In this document: piece by piece, positions 14,122 through 21,488 of the stretch
How the letters are laid out: every line of letters begins with the position of its first letter
How positions within the stretch are numbered: the stretch's first letter is position 1
Assembly (NCBI GenBank): GCA_035634055.1
Contig: DASQDR010000122.1
Location: 1 to 22,756 of the forward strand
Length of the DNA: 22,756 nt
Direction: 5' to 3'
Source: JAICTV01 sp035634055
GTDB lineage: Bacteria; Planctomycetota; Phycisphaerae; Tepidisphaerales; Tepidisphaeraceae
Made by a program: the position numbers and the translations under genes
The notes under the pieces: model-generated
The model's input: the letters and a program-made list of their open reading frames with translations, nothing else
What the model was told of the DNA's origin: nothing
Database searches by the model: none

Positions 14122-15876
14122 CTACCCCAGCTTCTCCGGCCGCTGCAACTCGCTCATCAGCCACAGGGCGTACGCGACCATTGGGGTCCAGTACTCGCAG
14201 GTGTGGTAGCTGCCGGGGCGGAGGTCCGGCTCGTCGAGCTCGGTTCCGCCGATGCCGTTCACCACGCCGCCGTCGATCAGCGGCGTCGGGGGCTTGAAGG
14301 CGCCGGTGACGAACAGCCGTGGCTGATTCCGGCCGACGCCGGTGATCGTGCTGGCGCCAAATGGATTGACGCCCAGGATCCAATCCAGCTGCCGCTGCGC
14401 GAGGTCCACCAGCCGCCGCTCGCCGAGCAACCGCCCCGCGCGGCACAGTCCGATTGCGGCGGACGCGAGATTGGCGTTAATCCCCACCCACCAATCCGCG
14501 GTCTTCGTCTCCGCGCGGGTCTTCATGAACCAGCGATACCAGTAGCTCCCCACGCGCCGCCCGCCGCCCGGGTCGCTGCCGCTGTACAGCCCGAAGGGGA
14601 CGACGCCGAACGGCGACCGCGACGCCATCTGCTCGAGGTGATCGCAGTGCGCCCGCAGCGCCTGCCGCCAGGCGTTCTGGTTGGGGTGGTCGGGCAGGTG
14701 CTCGCAGGCGTCGCAGAGCGCGATCAGCGGGAGCTGGCCGTGCATGACGTCGCGGTACGGCTGCGGCTCGTCCGGCTTGGCGAGGAAGAAGCCGTGAACC
14801 TCGCCGCCCTGCGCCGGCGTGACCTGGAGCGCGATCAGTTGCCGCAGCGAGGCGGCGCACGCGTCCGCGAAGGCGTCGCTTCCAAATGCGCGGTGCATGG
14901 CGACGGCCGCGATGACCGCCCCGCTGACCGACGCCGCCGCCCGCGCGGATCGGCGGGTCGTGCACGCCTCGAAGCCGCGCCGCGCGGCCGCCTCGCATCG
15001 TCGCGCGTAGTTCGGATCCGATCTGCGCGCGTGGCGCACCAGCGCCGCCTGCGCCGCGATGAACTGGAACTGCTCGGGCAGCTCGCCCGGCTCGACGTGG
15101 ATCCGCCGGTCGTCCTTCGTGCCGGCGACGTTGTCGGTGAAATGATTCCCGTCGTCGCCCCCGCAGTAGCTCATCAGCAGGCCGTCGCGGTCCTGCATCT
15201 TGAGGAAGTACTCGTTGCCCCAGCGCATCTCGTCGATCACGCGCGCGGGCTCGACGCCATCGACGGGCGGGCCGTCGAGCAGGCGGTGCAGGCCGACCAG
15301 GCCGTAAACCGTGGCGCTGGTCCACTTGCGGAGATCGCAGGCGTCGTGCCAGCCGCCCACGACGTCGAGCCGCCGCCCGTCGTCGCCGCGAACGCCGTCG
15401 TCCAAATGGCAAGGCCCGTTGAACCCCGACTTGCCCGGCCCGCAGCGCTGCCGCGCGAAGTAGCCGACGCACTTGCCGATCGCGTCGGCATAGACAGCCG
15501 GATGCACCTTCACAGGGACCGGCGCCGCCCCCGCCGCGCGGAGCAGGTAATCGCCCGGCTCGCGCAGGTGGGAGAAGGTTGCGACGCCCCACTCGCCGAA
15601 GTCGCCGCGCCGCCGCTCGAACTGCCCGCGGTGAACCACCTGCCCCGCCGCGGTGGCGATCTCAAACGAATTTGCTGCCGCGGCGCTGGCGACGCAATAC
15701 TTGGCCGCGCCGGGGACGAAGCCGGCTTGGTTGACGTGAAGGCCATTCCCCGCTGCCGGTGGCGGCGCCGCCGGCGCGCTCAGCGATCCGCCGCGCATCG
15801 CCAGCACCATGGCCGCCGCCGCTCCCGCCGCTCCGCCGAGCCAAACCCGCCGCGTGATCCTGATGTGGAGGTGCAT
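14122..15876 (-). CDS. Exported glycoside hydrolase family 9 (endoglucanase-type) with N-terminal Ig-like domain
   Basis: Predicted 584-residue exported glycosidase. GH9 enzymes cleave beta-1,4-glucan or related polysaccharides by inversion. Twin-arginine-like signal TRRVWLGGAAGAAAAMVLA (R9-R10), then a CelD_N-type Ig-like domain (about 44-125: GNGLHVNQAGFVPGAAKYC to PVPVKV), then the (alpha/alpha)6 barrel. The GH9 catalytic-base signature appears as VVGGWHDACDLRKW (D178 and D181; the usual motif is WHDAGD, here with Cys for Gly). The acid is probably E561 in HTCEYWTPMVAYAL near the C-terminus. WILGVNPFGASTITGVG is also typical. The open frame extends to 16050, but the upstream part overlaps the divergent PilZ gene and reads like non-coding. 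I choose the ATG at 15876 (TAGG 6 nt upstream); the ATG at 15894 is the alternative. Next to a Wzy-type operon it could trim or release the polymer, or degrade external glucans. Confidence 0.85.
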   Translation of the reverse strand: MHLHIRITRRVWLGGAAGAAAAMVLAMRGGSLSAPAAPPPAAGNGLHVNQAGFVPGAAKYCVASAAAANSFEIATAAGQVVHRGQFERRRGDFGEWGVATFSHLREPGDYLLRAAGAAPVPVKVHPAVYADAIGKCVGYFARQRCGPGKSGFNGPCHLDDGVRGDDGRRLDVVGGWHDACDLRKWTSATVYGLVGLHRLLDGPPVDGVEPARVIDEMRWGNEYFLKMQDRDGLLMSYCGGDDGNHFTDNVAGTKDDRRIHVEPGELPEQFQFIAAQAALVRHARRSDPNYARRCEAAARRGFEACTTRRSARAAASVSGAVIAAVAMHRAFGSDAFADACAASLRQLIALQVTPAQGGEVHGFFLAKPDEPQPYRDVMHGQLPLIALCDACEHLPDHPNQNAWRQALRAHCDHLEQMASRSPFGVVPFGLYSGSDPGGGRRVGSYWYRWFMKTRAETKTADWWVGINANLASAAIGLCRAGRLLGERRLVDLAQRQLDWILGVNPFGASTITGVGRNQPRLFVTGAFKPPTPLIDGGVVNGIGGTELDEPDLRPGSYHTCEYWTPMVAYALWLMSELQRPEKLG

Positions 15877-16021
15877 CGGAAGCCTACAGCTCATTATCCG
15901 GTGGCGCCGCGCCGCTCGCGCAGCTCGTCCGCCCAAGCATAATGGCCAGGCCCGATAACCGCGCGTCGGGTCCCTGGCACTCCAGCGGCCCCCCGCGGGT
16001 GCCGAAGTAAGAGGTGGGAAT
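15877..16021. promoter_or_regulatory. Divergent promoter region between the GH9 and PilZ genes
   Basis: A 145-nt spacer between two divergent starts must hold both promoters. A -10-like CATAAT on the plus strand (15938-15943) lies about 80 nt before the PilZ start. A GATAAT on the minus strand (15893-15898) lies 16 nt before the GH9 start. I saw no convincing -35 element for either. Confidence 0.3.
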
Positions 16022-16492
16022 ATGTCGAAGGTAGCGTCGGCACCATCCATCTCGCCGGTCTTCGCCTGCCCTCAGGGCGCAGAGAAGCGCCGCGCGCCGC
16101 GCTTCCGCCGGAATTCCGACGCGCAGCTCCTTCTCTGGCCCGCCGGGCCGCGCACGCTGCCGATCGACGTCAAGGTGAGCGACTACTCCAGCACCGGCCT
16201 CGGCGTGGTGCACGACGAGACGCTGCTGATCGGGCAGGTGTACGTGGTGCGCGAGCCGTTCGTCACCGACGGCACGAGCTGCATGTACACCGTCGCGCGC
16301 AGCGACCGCCGCCCCGACGGGCGGTTCAGCATCGGGCTGCACAAGTGCAACACGCTGGAGGACGACTTGGAGCCCAAGGAGGACCACGTCACCCCGCCCA
16401 GCCGCTGGGTGCAGGTGCTGTTCCTGCTCTTCTCACTGGTGGGCGCCGTCACCGTGGTGACGGTGGCCATCCTCCAGCGCTCGCCGCACTGA
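16022..16492 (+). CDS. PilZ-domain protein with C-terminal membrane helix
   Basis: Predicted 156-residue c-di-GMP receptor. PilZ domains bind c-di-GMP through an N-terminal R-x3-R and a D/N-x-S-x2-G motif. Both are present: R23-RAP-R27 (within EKRRAPRFRR) and D54-Y-S-S-T-G59. The beta-barrel follows to about residue 118. Residues 130-151 (VQVLFLLFSLVGAVTVVTVAIL) form one membrane helix near the C-terminus with a very short tail, so the PilZ domain likely faces the cytoplasm. GAGG lies 7 nt before the ATG at 16022. It is divergent from the GH9 gene and about 2.2 kb from the start of the Wzc-like gene. A link between c-di-GMP and polysaccharide production is a reasonable inference; the protein has no catalytic domain, so a membrane partner is needed. 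Confidence 0.85.
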   Translation: MSKVASAPSISPVFACPQGAEKRRAPRFRRNSDAQLLLWPAGPRTLPIDVKVSDYSSTGLGVVHDETLLIGQVYVVREPFVTDGTSCMYTVARSDRRPDGRFSIGLHKCNTLEDDLEPKEDHVTPPSRWVQVLFLLFSLVGAVTVVTVAILQRSPH

Positions 16493-16656
16493 GCGTTACC
16501 CGCTAGGACCGCGCATCTCAGCACCTCTGCGTCCGGAGATCCCTCGCGAGCACGTTCAGGATGACATTGCTCGTCCGCCCGACGCGGCACGCCCCCGCGG
16601 TTCGCCACGCGACGGCTCGCGCATGCGGACGACACGACAAAGATGAAGACGAAGAA

Positions 16657-16681
16657 GGGGACGCCCATGGTGGGCGTCCCC
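16657..16681. terminator. Bidirectional hairpin terminator between converging genes
   Basis: An 11-bp perfect stem, GGGGACGCCCA and TGGGCGTCCCC, with a 3-nt loop. On the minus strand it is followed by TTCTTCGTCTTC and on the plus strand by TTCTGCTTG, both T-rich. It lies 165 nt after the PilZ stop and 41 nt after the stop of the opposing surface-protein gene, so it mainly serves the latter and probably stops both. Confidence 0.85.
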
Positions 16682-16722
16682 TTCTGCTTGTGATCAGAAC
16701 ACTTCTGCGGGACAGGCCGGCG

Positions 16723-18132
16723 TTAGGCCAGCAGGTCCATGTTCTCCGCCGCGCGAACCAGCGGGGTGATCTCAGTGTGCGCCTGGTGGTTGCCGAAGGT
16801 CAGCTTGACCGGGCCATTGGTGTCGAGGACCACCACCGGGTCGTTGGCCACGCCGTCCTGGTTGCCGTCGAGGACGATGATCCGGTAGTCGGACGTGTCG
16901 TCGCGACCGGGCTCGCCACGGGTCGGGCCGCCGTCGGTCAGCGTGAACTCGATCTTGGCGTCGACCATCTTGTAGCTGCGGCCGTTGAACGCGCCGCTGA
17001 AGCGACCGTTGCCGACGCCCTGCAGGGTGTCGATCGGCGCGCTCTTCGGCGGGGCCTGGACGATCGCGGTGTCGAAGCACTCGACGCTCGACAACGAGGC
17101 GAGGTGGAACTTGGACTGGTTCCAGTTGATCTCCAGGCGGTTGTTCACGTCCTGGATCGGGCCGCCGGTCTTGCTGTTCTGGGCGCAGTGGAGTTGGAAG
17201 CCGTGGGTGACGCGAGTGCCGGTCGCCCCGCCGATCGCGCCGCCGGGCAGGAAGATGCTCCCGCCGCCGGTCATGCGCCCTTCGGCATGGTCGTGCTCGG
17301 GCTCGCAGTCGCACGGCTTGGTGCCACCGTTGGCGTAGCTGATCAGGCGGTCCTGCGCGCCGTAGAGGATGTTGCTGCCGGCCGGGCCGAACGGGTCGAT
17401 CGCCTTGCCGCCGACGAAGTCCACCTGGAAGTAGCAGTCCGGGACGCAGACGGTCATGCAGTGCTTGCCGGCCGAGAAGGTGCCGGTCGCGAGGTCGCTG
17501 ATCTTCTGGTACTGGAGGTTCTGAGCGCTCGAGAAGGGCGCGTTCGCCTTGTACGCGACGAGCGACAGCTCGACGGTCTTGCCCGCCTTGACGGTGAAGT
17601 TGGCGGTGACGACGTCGCCCTGCTTCACGTTGCCGTTGAGCGTGGTGACGGTCTTGGTCCCGTTGATCGTGTAGCTGATGTTGGTGACCGCGGCGCGGTC
17701 GAAGCTCTTGACGTAGTTGGCGAACACGTTGTTGCCGTAGGTCACGTTCTTCTTCAGGACGTTGACCGCGATCGTGTTGCTCAGGGTCGGGGCGGTGCGG
17801 ACCTGGTTCGCGCCCGGGGTCTCCTGGAGCAGGTACTTGCCGATCCCAAGGTTGGTGAAGGAGAACGCGCCGGTGGCCGCGGCGGAGGTCTTCGACGCCA
17901 GCGCCGCGCCGTCGGCGGAGTCGACCGCGCCGTTGCCGTTCTTGTCCTGGTACAGCTTCACGACGATGCCGGACAGCGGCTTGTCGTCGGCGCTCAGGCC
18001 GTTGCCGCTCAGGTCCTGCATGACGGCGCCGGAGATGGTGGCCGACATCAGCGAGCGGCGCTCGAGCGTCTCGACGAGGCTCTGGCCGGACTTGCGAGTG
18101 GAACGCGAACGGGACGAAACGTTGCGGGACAT
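16723..18132 (-). CDS. Secreted/surface protein with planctomycete LExRxLxSA motif, SdrD_B-like and Post-COAP-1-like domains
   Basis: Predicted 469-residue exported protein of unknown job. The N-terminus is basic and Ser-rich and carries VETLERRSLMSA (about 20-31), the planctomycete surface-protein signature thought to mark export. Residues ~32-116 form an SdrD_B/prealbumin-like beta-sandwich (ISGAVMQDLSGNG...GIVVKLYQDKNGNGAVD...GKYLLQETPG) with a Ca-binding-type Asp/Asn loop. A middle beta-rich part follows, with cysteines clustered at CMTVCVPDC (225-233) and CDCEPEHDH (274-282). Residues ~287-454 (MTGGGSIFLPGG...VTHGFQLHCAQN...NRLEINWNQSKFHL...DYRIIVLDGNQDG) resemble the Post-COAP-1 domain; this is by pattern memory. 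The ATG at 18132 has AAGGAG 7 nt upstream; the frame open to 18210 is not used. It is monocistronic with its own terminator. An adhesin or matrix protein is plausible. Confidence 0.8.
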   Translation of the reverse strand: MSRNVSSRSRSTRKSGQSLVETLERRSLMSATISGAVMQDLSGNGLSADDKPLSGIVVKLYQDKNGNGAVDSADGAALASKTSAAATGAFSFTNLGIGKYLLQETPGANQVRTAPTLSNTIAVNVLKKNVTYGNNVFANYVKSFDRAAVTNISYTINGTKTVTTLNGNVKQGDVVTANFTVKAGKTVELSLVAYKANAPFSSAQNLQYQKISDLATGTFSAGKHCMTVCVPDCYFQVDFVGGKAIDPFGPAGSNILYGAQDRLISYANGGTKPCDCEPEHDHAEGRMTGGGSIFLPGGAIGGATGTRVTHGFQLHCAQNSKTGGPIQDVNNRLEINWNQSKFHLASLSSVECFDTAIVQAPPKSAPIDTLQGVGNGRFSGAFNGRSYKMVDAKIEFTLTDGGPTRGEPGRDDTSDYRIIVLDGNQDGVANDPVVVLDTNGPVKLTFGNHQAHTEITPLVRAAENMDLLA

Positions 18133-18139
18133 CTTCCTG

Positions 18140-18145
18140 CTCCTT
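18140..18145 (-). promoter_or_regulatory. Strong ribosome binding site of the surface-protein gene
   Basis: AAGGAG on the minus strand, 7 nt before the ATG at 18132. It excludes the longer reading frame and suggests efficient translation. Confidence 0.75.
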
Positions 18146-18266
18146 ACTAGAACGAGGCGTACGGAGACCGCGACCCGGCACACGCGTGGCGGCGGGAAAG
18201 AGCGGATCACCGTTTTTCTTTTGTGAGCGAGGCCCGATGCGACACGCGTCAGCCTCGATGAGTTGG

Positions 18267-18293
18267 ACTATATCCGCGCTGTGGGGGAAACAA
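18267..18293 (-). promoter_or_regulatory. Candidate promoter of the surface-protein gene
   Basis: On the minus strand TTGTTT (18288-18293), 15-nt spacer, TATAGT (18267-18272; 5 of 6 to TATAAT). The spacer is short by one or two nt; shifting the -35 box by one gives 16. It implies an untranslated leader of about 130 nt. Confidence 0.4.
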
Positions 18294-18327
18294 GTTCGGC
18301 GCTGTCAAATCCGCCCGCCGGACCACC

Positions 18328-18406
18328 GTTACCGGACGCCCGCCGGGGAAGCTGCGCGGAGTTTTCCCAACGCGCGCCGCGTAACGGCGCGGCGGGGTCC
18401 GGTAAC
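18328..18406. repeat. Large inverted repeat with nested hairpins upstream of the sugar kinase
   Basis: Left arm GTTACCGGAC-g-CCCGCCG (18328-18345) pairs with right arm CGGCGGG-GTCCGGTAAC (18390-18406): 17 bp with a one-base bulge. The 44-nt loop holds two further stems, GGGAA/TTCCC and CGCGCCG/CGGCGCG. The end sequence CCGGTAACCG recurs at 18475-18484, between the kinase ribosome binding site and its start codon. Possible regulator site, structured RNA or remnant of a small mobile element. Confidence 0.75.
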
Positions 18407-18420
18407 CGCGCCGGGCGCGC

Positions 18421-18447
18421 TTGCGGCGCCGGCTGCGCCGCTATAGC
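18421..18447 (+). promoter_or_regulatory. Weak candidate promoter of the sugar kinase gene
   Basis: TTGCGG (18421-18426), 15-nt spacer, TATAGC (18442-18447). It would give a leader of about 30 nt. The spacer is short and the -35 weak. Confidence 0.25.
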
Positions 18448-18469
18448 TTCGGCTCGAATTCCCAATCCC

Positions 18470-18474
18470 GGAGG
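18470..18474 (+). promoter_or_regulatory. Ribosome binding site that fixes a GTG start for the sugar kinase
   Basis: GGAGG, 9 nt before GTG at 18484. The ATG at 18421 in the same frame has no such site, and the codons between look non-coding. Confidence 0.7.
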
Positions 18475-18483
18475 CCGGTAACC

Positions 18484-19566
18484 GTGAACATCCGCGACGC
18501 GAAAGACTGCCGTTTCGACCTGGTCAGCCTGGGAGAGTGCATGGTCCGCCTCTCCCCCCCGCAGCACGGGCGCATCGAGTTCGCCCCGCTGCTGGAGGTG
18601 TGGGTGGGCGGCGGGGAGTACAACGTCTCCTACGCGCTGGCGCGGCTGGGGCTGCGCACCGGGTGGGTCGGCGGGCTGAACTCCTCGCCGATGGGCGCCA
18701 TCGTCCGCAACCACGCGCGCTCGGCCGGGATGTCAACGGATTACGTCGTCGAGCGCAAGTACGACGGCGTCGGCAAGAAGGACCGCATCGGGTTGAACTT
18801 CACCGAGGTGGGCGTCGCCAAGCGCGGCAGCGTCACGCTCTACGACCGCGGCCACACCGCCACCAGCGGCATGAAGCCCGGCGACGTCAACTGGAGCAAG
18901 CTGTTCAAGGAGGACGGCGTGCGCTGGCTGCACACTGGCGGGATCTTCTCCGCCCTGAGCGAGACCACCCGCCAGGTCGCCGCCGAAGCCGTCCGGGCGG
19001 CGCACGAGGCGGGCACCATCGTCTCCTATGACCTCAACTTCCGCTCCAAGCTTTGGAGCACCAAGGAAGCCATCGCCACCACCAAGCCGCTCGTCCCCTA
19101 CATCGACTGCCTGATCGGCAACGAGGAGGACTTCGAGCAGGTGCTCGGCTACGAGGCCGAGGGCGTGGACGTACACAAGGCGGGCGCGCTGGACGTGGGG
19201 CCGTTCAAGAAGATGGTCGAGCGCGTGGTCAAGGATTTCCCCAACATCAAAGTCGTCGGCACCACGCTGCGCGGGGTGAAGACCGCCACCATCAACGACT
19301 GGTCGGCGATCATGTGGTCCGACGGCAAGTTCTACGACGGCCCGATGTTCGAGAACCTGGAAATCGAGGATCGCGTGGGCGGCGGCGACGGGTTCGCCAG
19401 CGGCTTCACCTATGGCTTCCTCACCGGCCGGCCGCCGCAGGATTGCGTGAACCTCGGCGTCGCGCACGGCGCCCTGCTGATGAGCACCATGGGCGACACC
19501 AGCCAGATCACCCTGGACGAGCTGCTCCACACCGCCGGCGGCGGAAGCGCGCGGATCAAGCGCTAA
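18484..19566 (+). CDS. PfkB-family sugar kinase, probable 2-keto-3-deoxygluconate kinase
   Basis: Predicted 360-residue cytoplasmic carbohydrate kinase; KDG kinases phosphorylate 2-keto-3-deoxygluconate with ATP in uronic-acid and pectin/alginate breakdown. The opening FDLVSLGECMVRLSPP is typical of KdgK, with WVGGGEYNVSYALARLGLRTGWVG as the PfkB N-terminal substrate motif (about 40-63). SYDLNFRSKLW (about 181-190) is the KDG/fructokinase-type motif. The C-terminal signature DRVGGGDGFASGFTYGFL carries the catalytic base D302; the usual GAGD is GGGD here, as in many KdgK-like proteins. Longer than the usual ~310-340 residues because of an insert around KAGALDVGPFKKMVERVVKDF. GTG start at 18484 with GGAGG upstream. 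Stand-alone, followed by hairpins at 19574-19611. Fructokinase or 5-dehydro-2-deoxygluconokinase are alternatives. Confidence 0.82.
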   Translation: MNIRDAKDCRFDLVSLGECMVRLSPPQHGRIEFAPLLEVWVGGGEYNVSYALARLGLRTGWVGGLNSSPMGAIVRNHARSAGMSTDYVVERKYDGVGKKDRIGLNFTEVGVAKRGSVTLYDRGHTATSGMKPGDVNWSKLFKEDGVRWLHTGGIFSALSETTRQVAAEAVRAAHEAGTIVSYDLNFRSKLWSTKEAIATTKPLVPYIDCLIGNEEDFEQVLGYEAEGVDVHKAGALDVGPFKKMVERVVKDFPNIKVVGTTLRGVKTATINDWSAIMWSDGKFYDGPMFENLEIEDRVGGGDGFASGFTYGFLTGRPPQDCVNLGVAHGALLMSTMGDTSQITLDELLHTAGGGSARIKR

Positions 19567-19573
19567 AGGCGGT

Positions 19574-19611
19574 GCCGCGATCAACGCGGCGCGGCGAAGT
19601 AATGCCGCGCC
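19574..19611. other. Two overlapping, mutually exclusive GC hairpins downstream of the kinase
   Basis: Hairpin A: GCCGCG (19574-19579), loop atcaa, CGCGGC (19585-19590). Hairpin B: GGCGCGGC (19588-19595), 8-nt loop, GCCGCGCC (19604-19611), a perfect 8-bp stem. They share 19588-19590. No T-run follows, so a classical intrinsic terminator is unlikely. Hairpin B starts 21 nt after the kinase stop and its loop contains the alternative amidohydrolase ATG at 19602. Confidence 0.55.
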
Positions 19612-19649
19612 AAGAGCGCGAGGCGGGCCGAGCGGGTATAACCAAGCGC

Positions 19650-21419
19650 ATGCTTCGTGCTCTGCTTTGTTATCTCGCGGGAGCGCTGCTACCGCTGGCC
19701 GCGCCGCTGCAAGCGGCTCCCGCGATTCCTGCGACGACCGGCGCCGCCACCACACAGCTTGTCACCACCAAGCCCGCGCCGGATCCCGCGCGCGAGCTGG
19801 TGGTGCGCAACGGCAAGATCATCGACGGCACCGGCAACGCCTGGTTCTACGCCGACGTGCTGGTGCGCGGCGGGCGGATCGTCGAGGTCTCTGAGCGCGT
19901 CGCCGCCAAGCCCGGGGCACTGCAGATCAACGCGGTCGGGCTGGTCGTGGCCCCCGGCTTCATCGACGTTCACACGCACGCGGATCGCGGCGTGCTGGAA
20001 TCGCCGCTGGCGGAGAATTTCGTCCGCGACGGCGTCACCACTCTCGTCACCGGCAACTGCGGCGCGAGCGTGCGCGACGTCGGCGACTACTTCGACCAGA
20101 TCCGCCGGCGCGGCGCCGCCGTCAACGTCGCCACCCTCATCGGCCACAATCAGATCCTGGAAACAGTCAAGGGCGGCGGCGCGGCGCCGCTCACGCCGGA
20201 ACAACTCGAGCGGGGCAGGCAGATCGTCCGCCAGGCGATGACCGACGGCGCCGCCGGCATGTCCACGGGCCTGATCTACCGCCCCGGCATGTACTCGCCG
20301 CCCGAGGAGATCATCGAGTTGCAGAAGGTCGCCGCGGAGTTCGGCGGGATCTACGCGACGCACATGCGCAGCGAAGGAAGCGAGATCCTCGCGGCAATCG
20401 ACGAGGCGCTGCGCGTCGGGCGCGACGCGGGGTGCCGCGTGCAGATTTCGCACTTCAAGCTGCCGGCCGACATCGCCGCCAGGATCGGCGGCGCCGACAC
20501 CACCCTCGGCAAGGTGCTGGCGGCGCGCGAGAAGGGGCAAGAGGTCTGGGTCGATCAGTACCCCTACACCGCATCCAGCACCAGCATCACCACGCTGCTG
20601 CCCGACTGGGTCTACGACCAGGGCAACGCCGAGGCCCTGCGCCGGCTGCACGACCCGCAGCAGGTCGAGAAGATGCTGGCGGACATGCGGCAGAACTACG
20701 AGGTGAAGCGGCAGCGCAAGAGCCTGGCGTACGTGGTGATCGGCAGCTACACCGCCGAACCGAAGCTTGCGGGGCGGAACCTGTACGAGATCGCGCAACT
20801 CTTCAAGCTGCGCGCGTCGGCCGGGGACGGCGGCGAGACCGAGCTGCTTGCCGTTAACCCGCCGAAGCTGCCCGACGTCTCGATGGAAGACCAGTACCGC
20901 GCGGCCATCGAGATCACGCGCAACGGCGGCGCGAGCTGCGTCTTCCACACGATGGAGGAGCGCGAGGTGGAGCAAATTCTGGCTCACCCGCTGGTGGCGG
21001 TGGCGTCCGACAGCGGCATCCGCGCGTTCGGCAGCGGCCACCCTCACCCGCGCGGCTACGGCACCAACGCCCGCGTGCTGGGGCGGTACGTGCGCGAGCG
21101 CCGGCTGATCGCGCTGGAGGAGGCGGTGCGCAAGATGACCAGCCTGCCGGCCACCGCATTTCGCTTCGGCAACCGCGGCTTGATCAGGCCCGGCTACGCC
21201 GCCGACCTCACGATCTTCGACGCCGGCACCGTAATCGACCAGGCAACGTTCGAGAAGCCGCACGCCTACCCGCTCGGGATAAGATACGTCGTGGTCAACG
21301 GGTATCCGGTCCTGGCCGACGGCGAAATGACCGGCCTGCTCCCGGGCGAGCCCCTTCCGGGGCCGGGATTCAAGCCCGCCGGCGCGCCCGCAGCAGACGC
21401 CGGGCGATCTACCCGATAA
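19650..21419 (+). CDS. Exported D-aminoacylase-type amidohydrolase (N-acyl-D-amino-acid deacylase family)
   Basis: Predicted 589-residue exported metal-dependent amidohydrolase. The family removes the acyl group from N-acyl-D-amino acids; some members act on D-glutamate or other N-acyl compounds. Signal peptide about 1-22 (MLRALLCYLAGALLPLAAPLQA), then ELVVRNGKIIDGTGNAWFYADVLVRGGRI, GFIDVHTHADRG with H108 and H110, GNCG with C137, THMRSEG with H238, QISHFK with H268, and VASDSGI with D454. These match the six metal/catalytic positions of D-aminoacylase (HxH, C, H, H, D). PGYAADLTIFDAGTV near the end is typical. The ATG at 19650 gives a clean signal peptide; an ATG at 19602 adds 16 charged residues and lies within a hairpin loop. 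A TATAAC lies 9 nt before the chosen ATG. Periplasmic processing of peptidoglycan-derived or environmental D-amino acid conjugates is plausible. Confidence 0.87.
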   Translation: MLRALLCYLAGALLPLAAPLQAAPAIPATTGAATTQLVTTKPAPDPARELVVRNGKIIDGTGNAWFYADVLVRGGRIVEVSERVAAKPGALQINAVGLVVAPGFIDVHTHADRGVLESPLAENFVRDGVTTLVTGNCGASVRDVGDYFDQIRRRGAAVNVATLIGHNQILETVKGGGAAPLTPEQLERGRQIVRQAMTDGAAGMSTGLIYRPGMYSPPEEIIELQKVAAEFGGIYATHMRSEGSEILAAIDEALRVGRDAGCRVQISHFKLPADIAARIGGADTTLGKVLAAREKGQEVWVDQYPYTASSTSITTLLPDWVYDQGNAEALRRLHDPQQVEKMLADMRQNYEVKRQRKSLAYVVIGSYTAEPKLAGRNLYEIAQLFKLRASAGDGGETELLAVNPPKLPDVSMEDQYRAAIEITRNGGASCVFHTMEEREVEQILAHPLVAVASDSGIRAFGSGHPHPRGYGTNARVLGRYVRERRLIALEEAVRKMTSLPATAFRFGNRGLIRPGYAADLTIFDAGTVIDQATFEKPHAYPLGIRYVVVNGYPVLADGEMTGLLPGEPLPGPGFKPAGAPAADAGRSTR

Positions 21420-21488
21420 TCTTTACGGAGCAGTTGCCGAGCGCGCGCGCCGCCGAGTCGGCCCGCGCCGCGGAGGGAGCGCGACGAC

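Larger units (their letters stand above)
18133..18483. other. 351-nt divergent intergenic region
   Basis: No gene is visible. It contains, from left to right, the surface-protein ribosome binding site, a possible ~130-nt leader, a candidate minus-strand promoter (18267-18293), a large imperfect inverted repeat (18328-18406), a weak plus-strand promoter (18421-18447) and the kinase ribosome binding site. Confidence 0.6.

Noticed and set aside
15877..16050. N-terminal extension of the GH9 frame up to 16050.
   Set aside because: It overlaps the divergent PilZ gene start, looks unlike protein and precedes a good signal peptide; the start at 15876 explains the gene better.
16561..18150. 529-codon plus-strand open frame opposite the surface-protein gene.
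   Set aside because: It crosses the terminator hairpin and mirrors the real minus-strand gene; no family features.
19053..19649. Long upstream part of the amidohydrolase frame, beginning inside the sugar kinase gene.
   Set aside because: It is a shadow of the kinase in another frame; the signal peptide begins at 19650.
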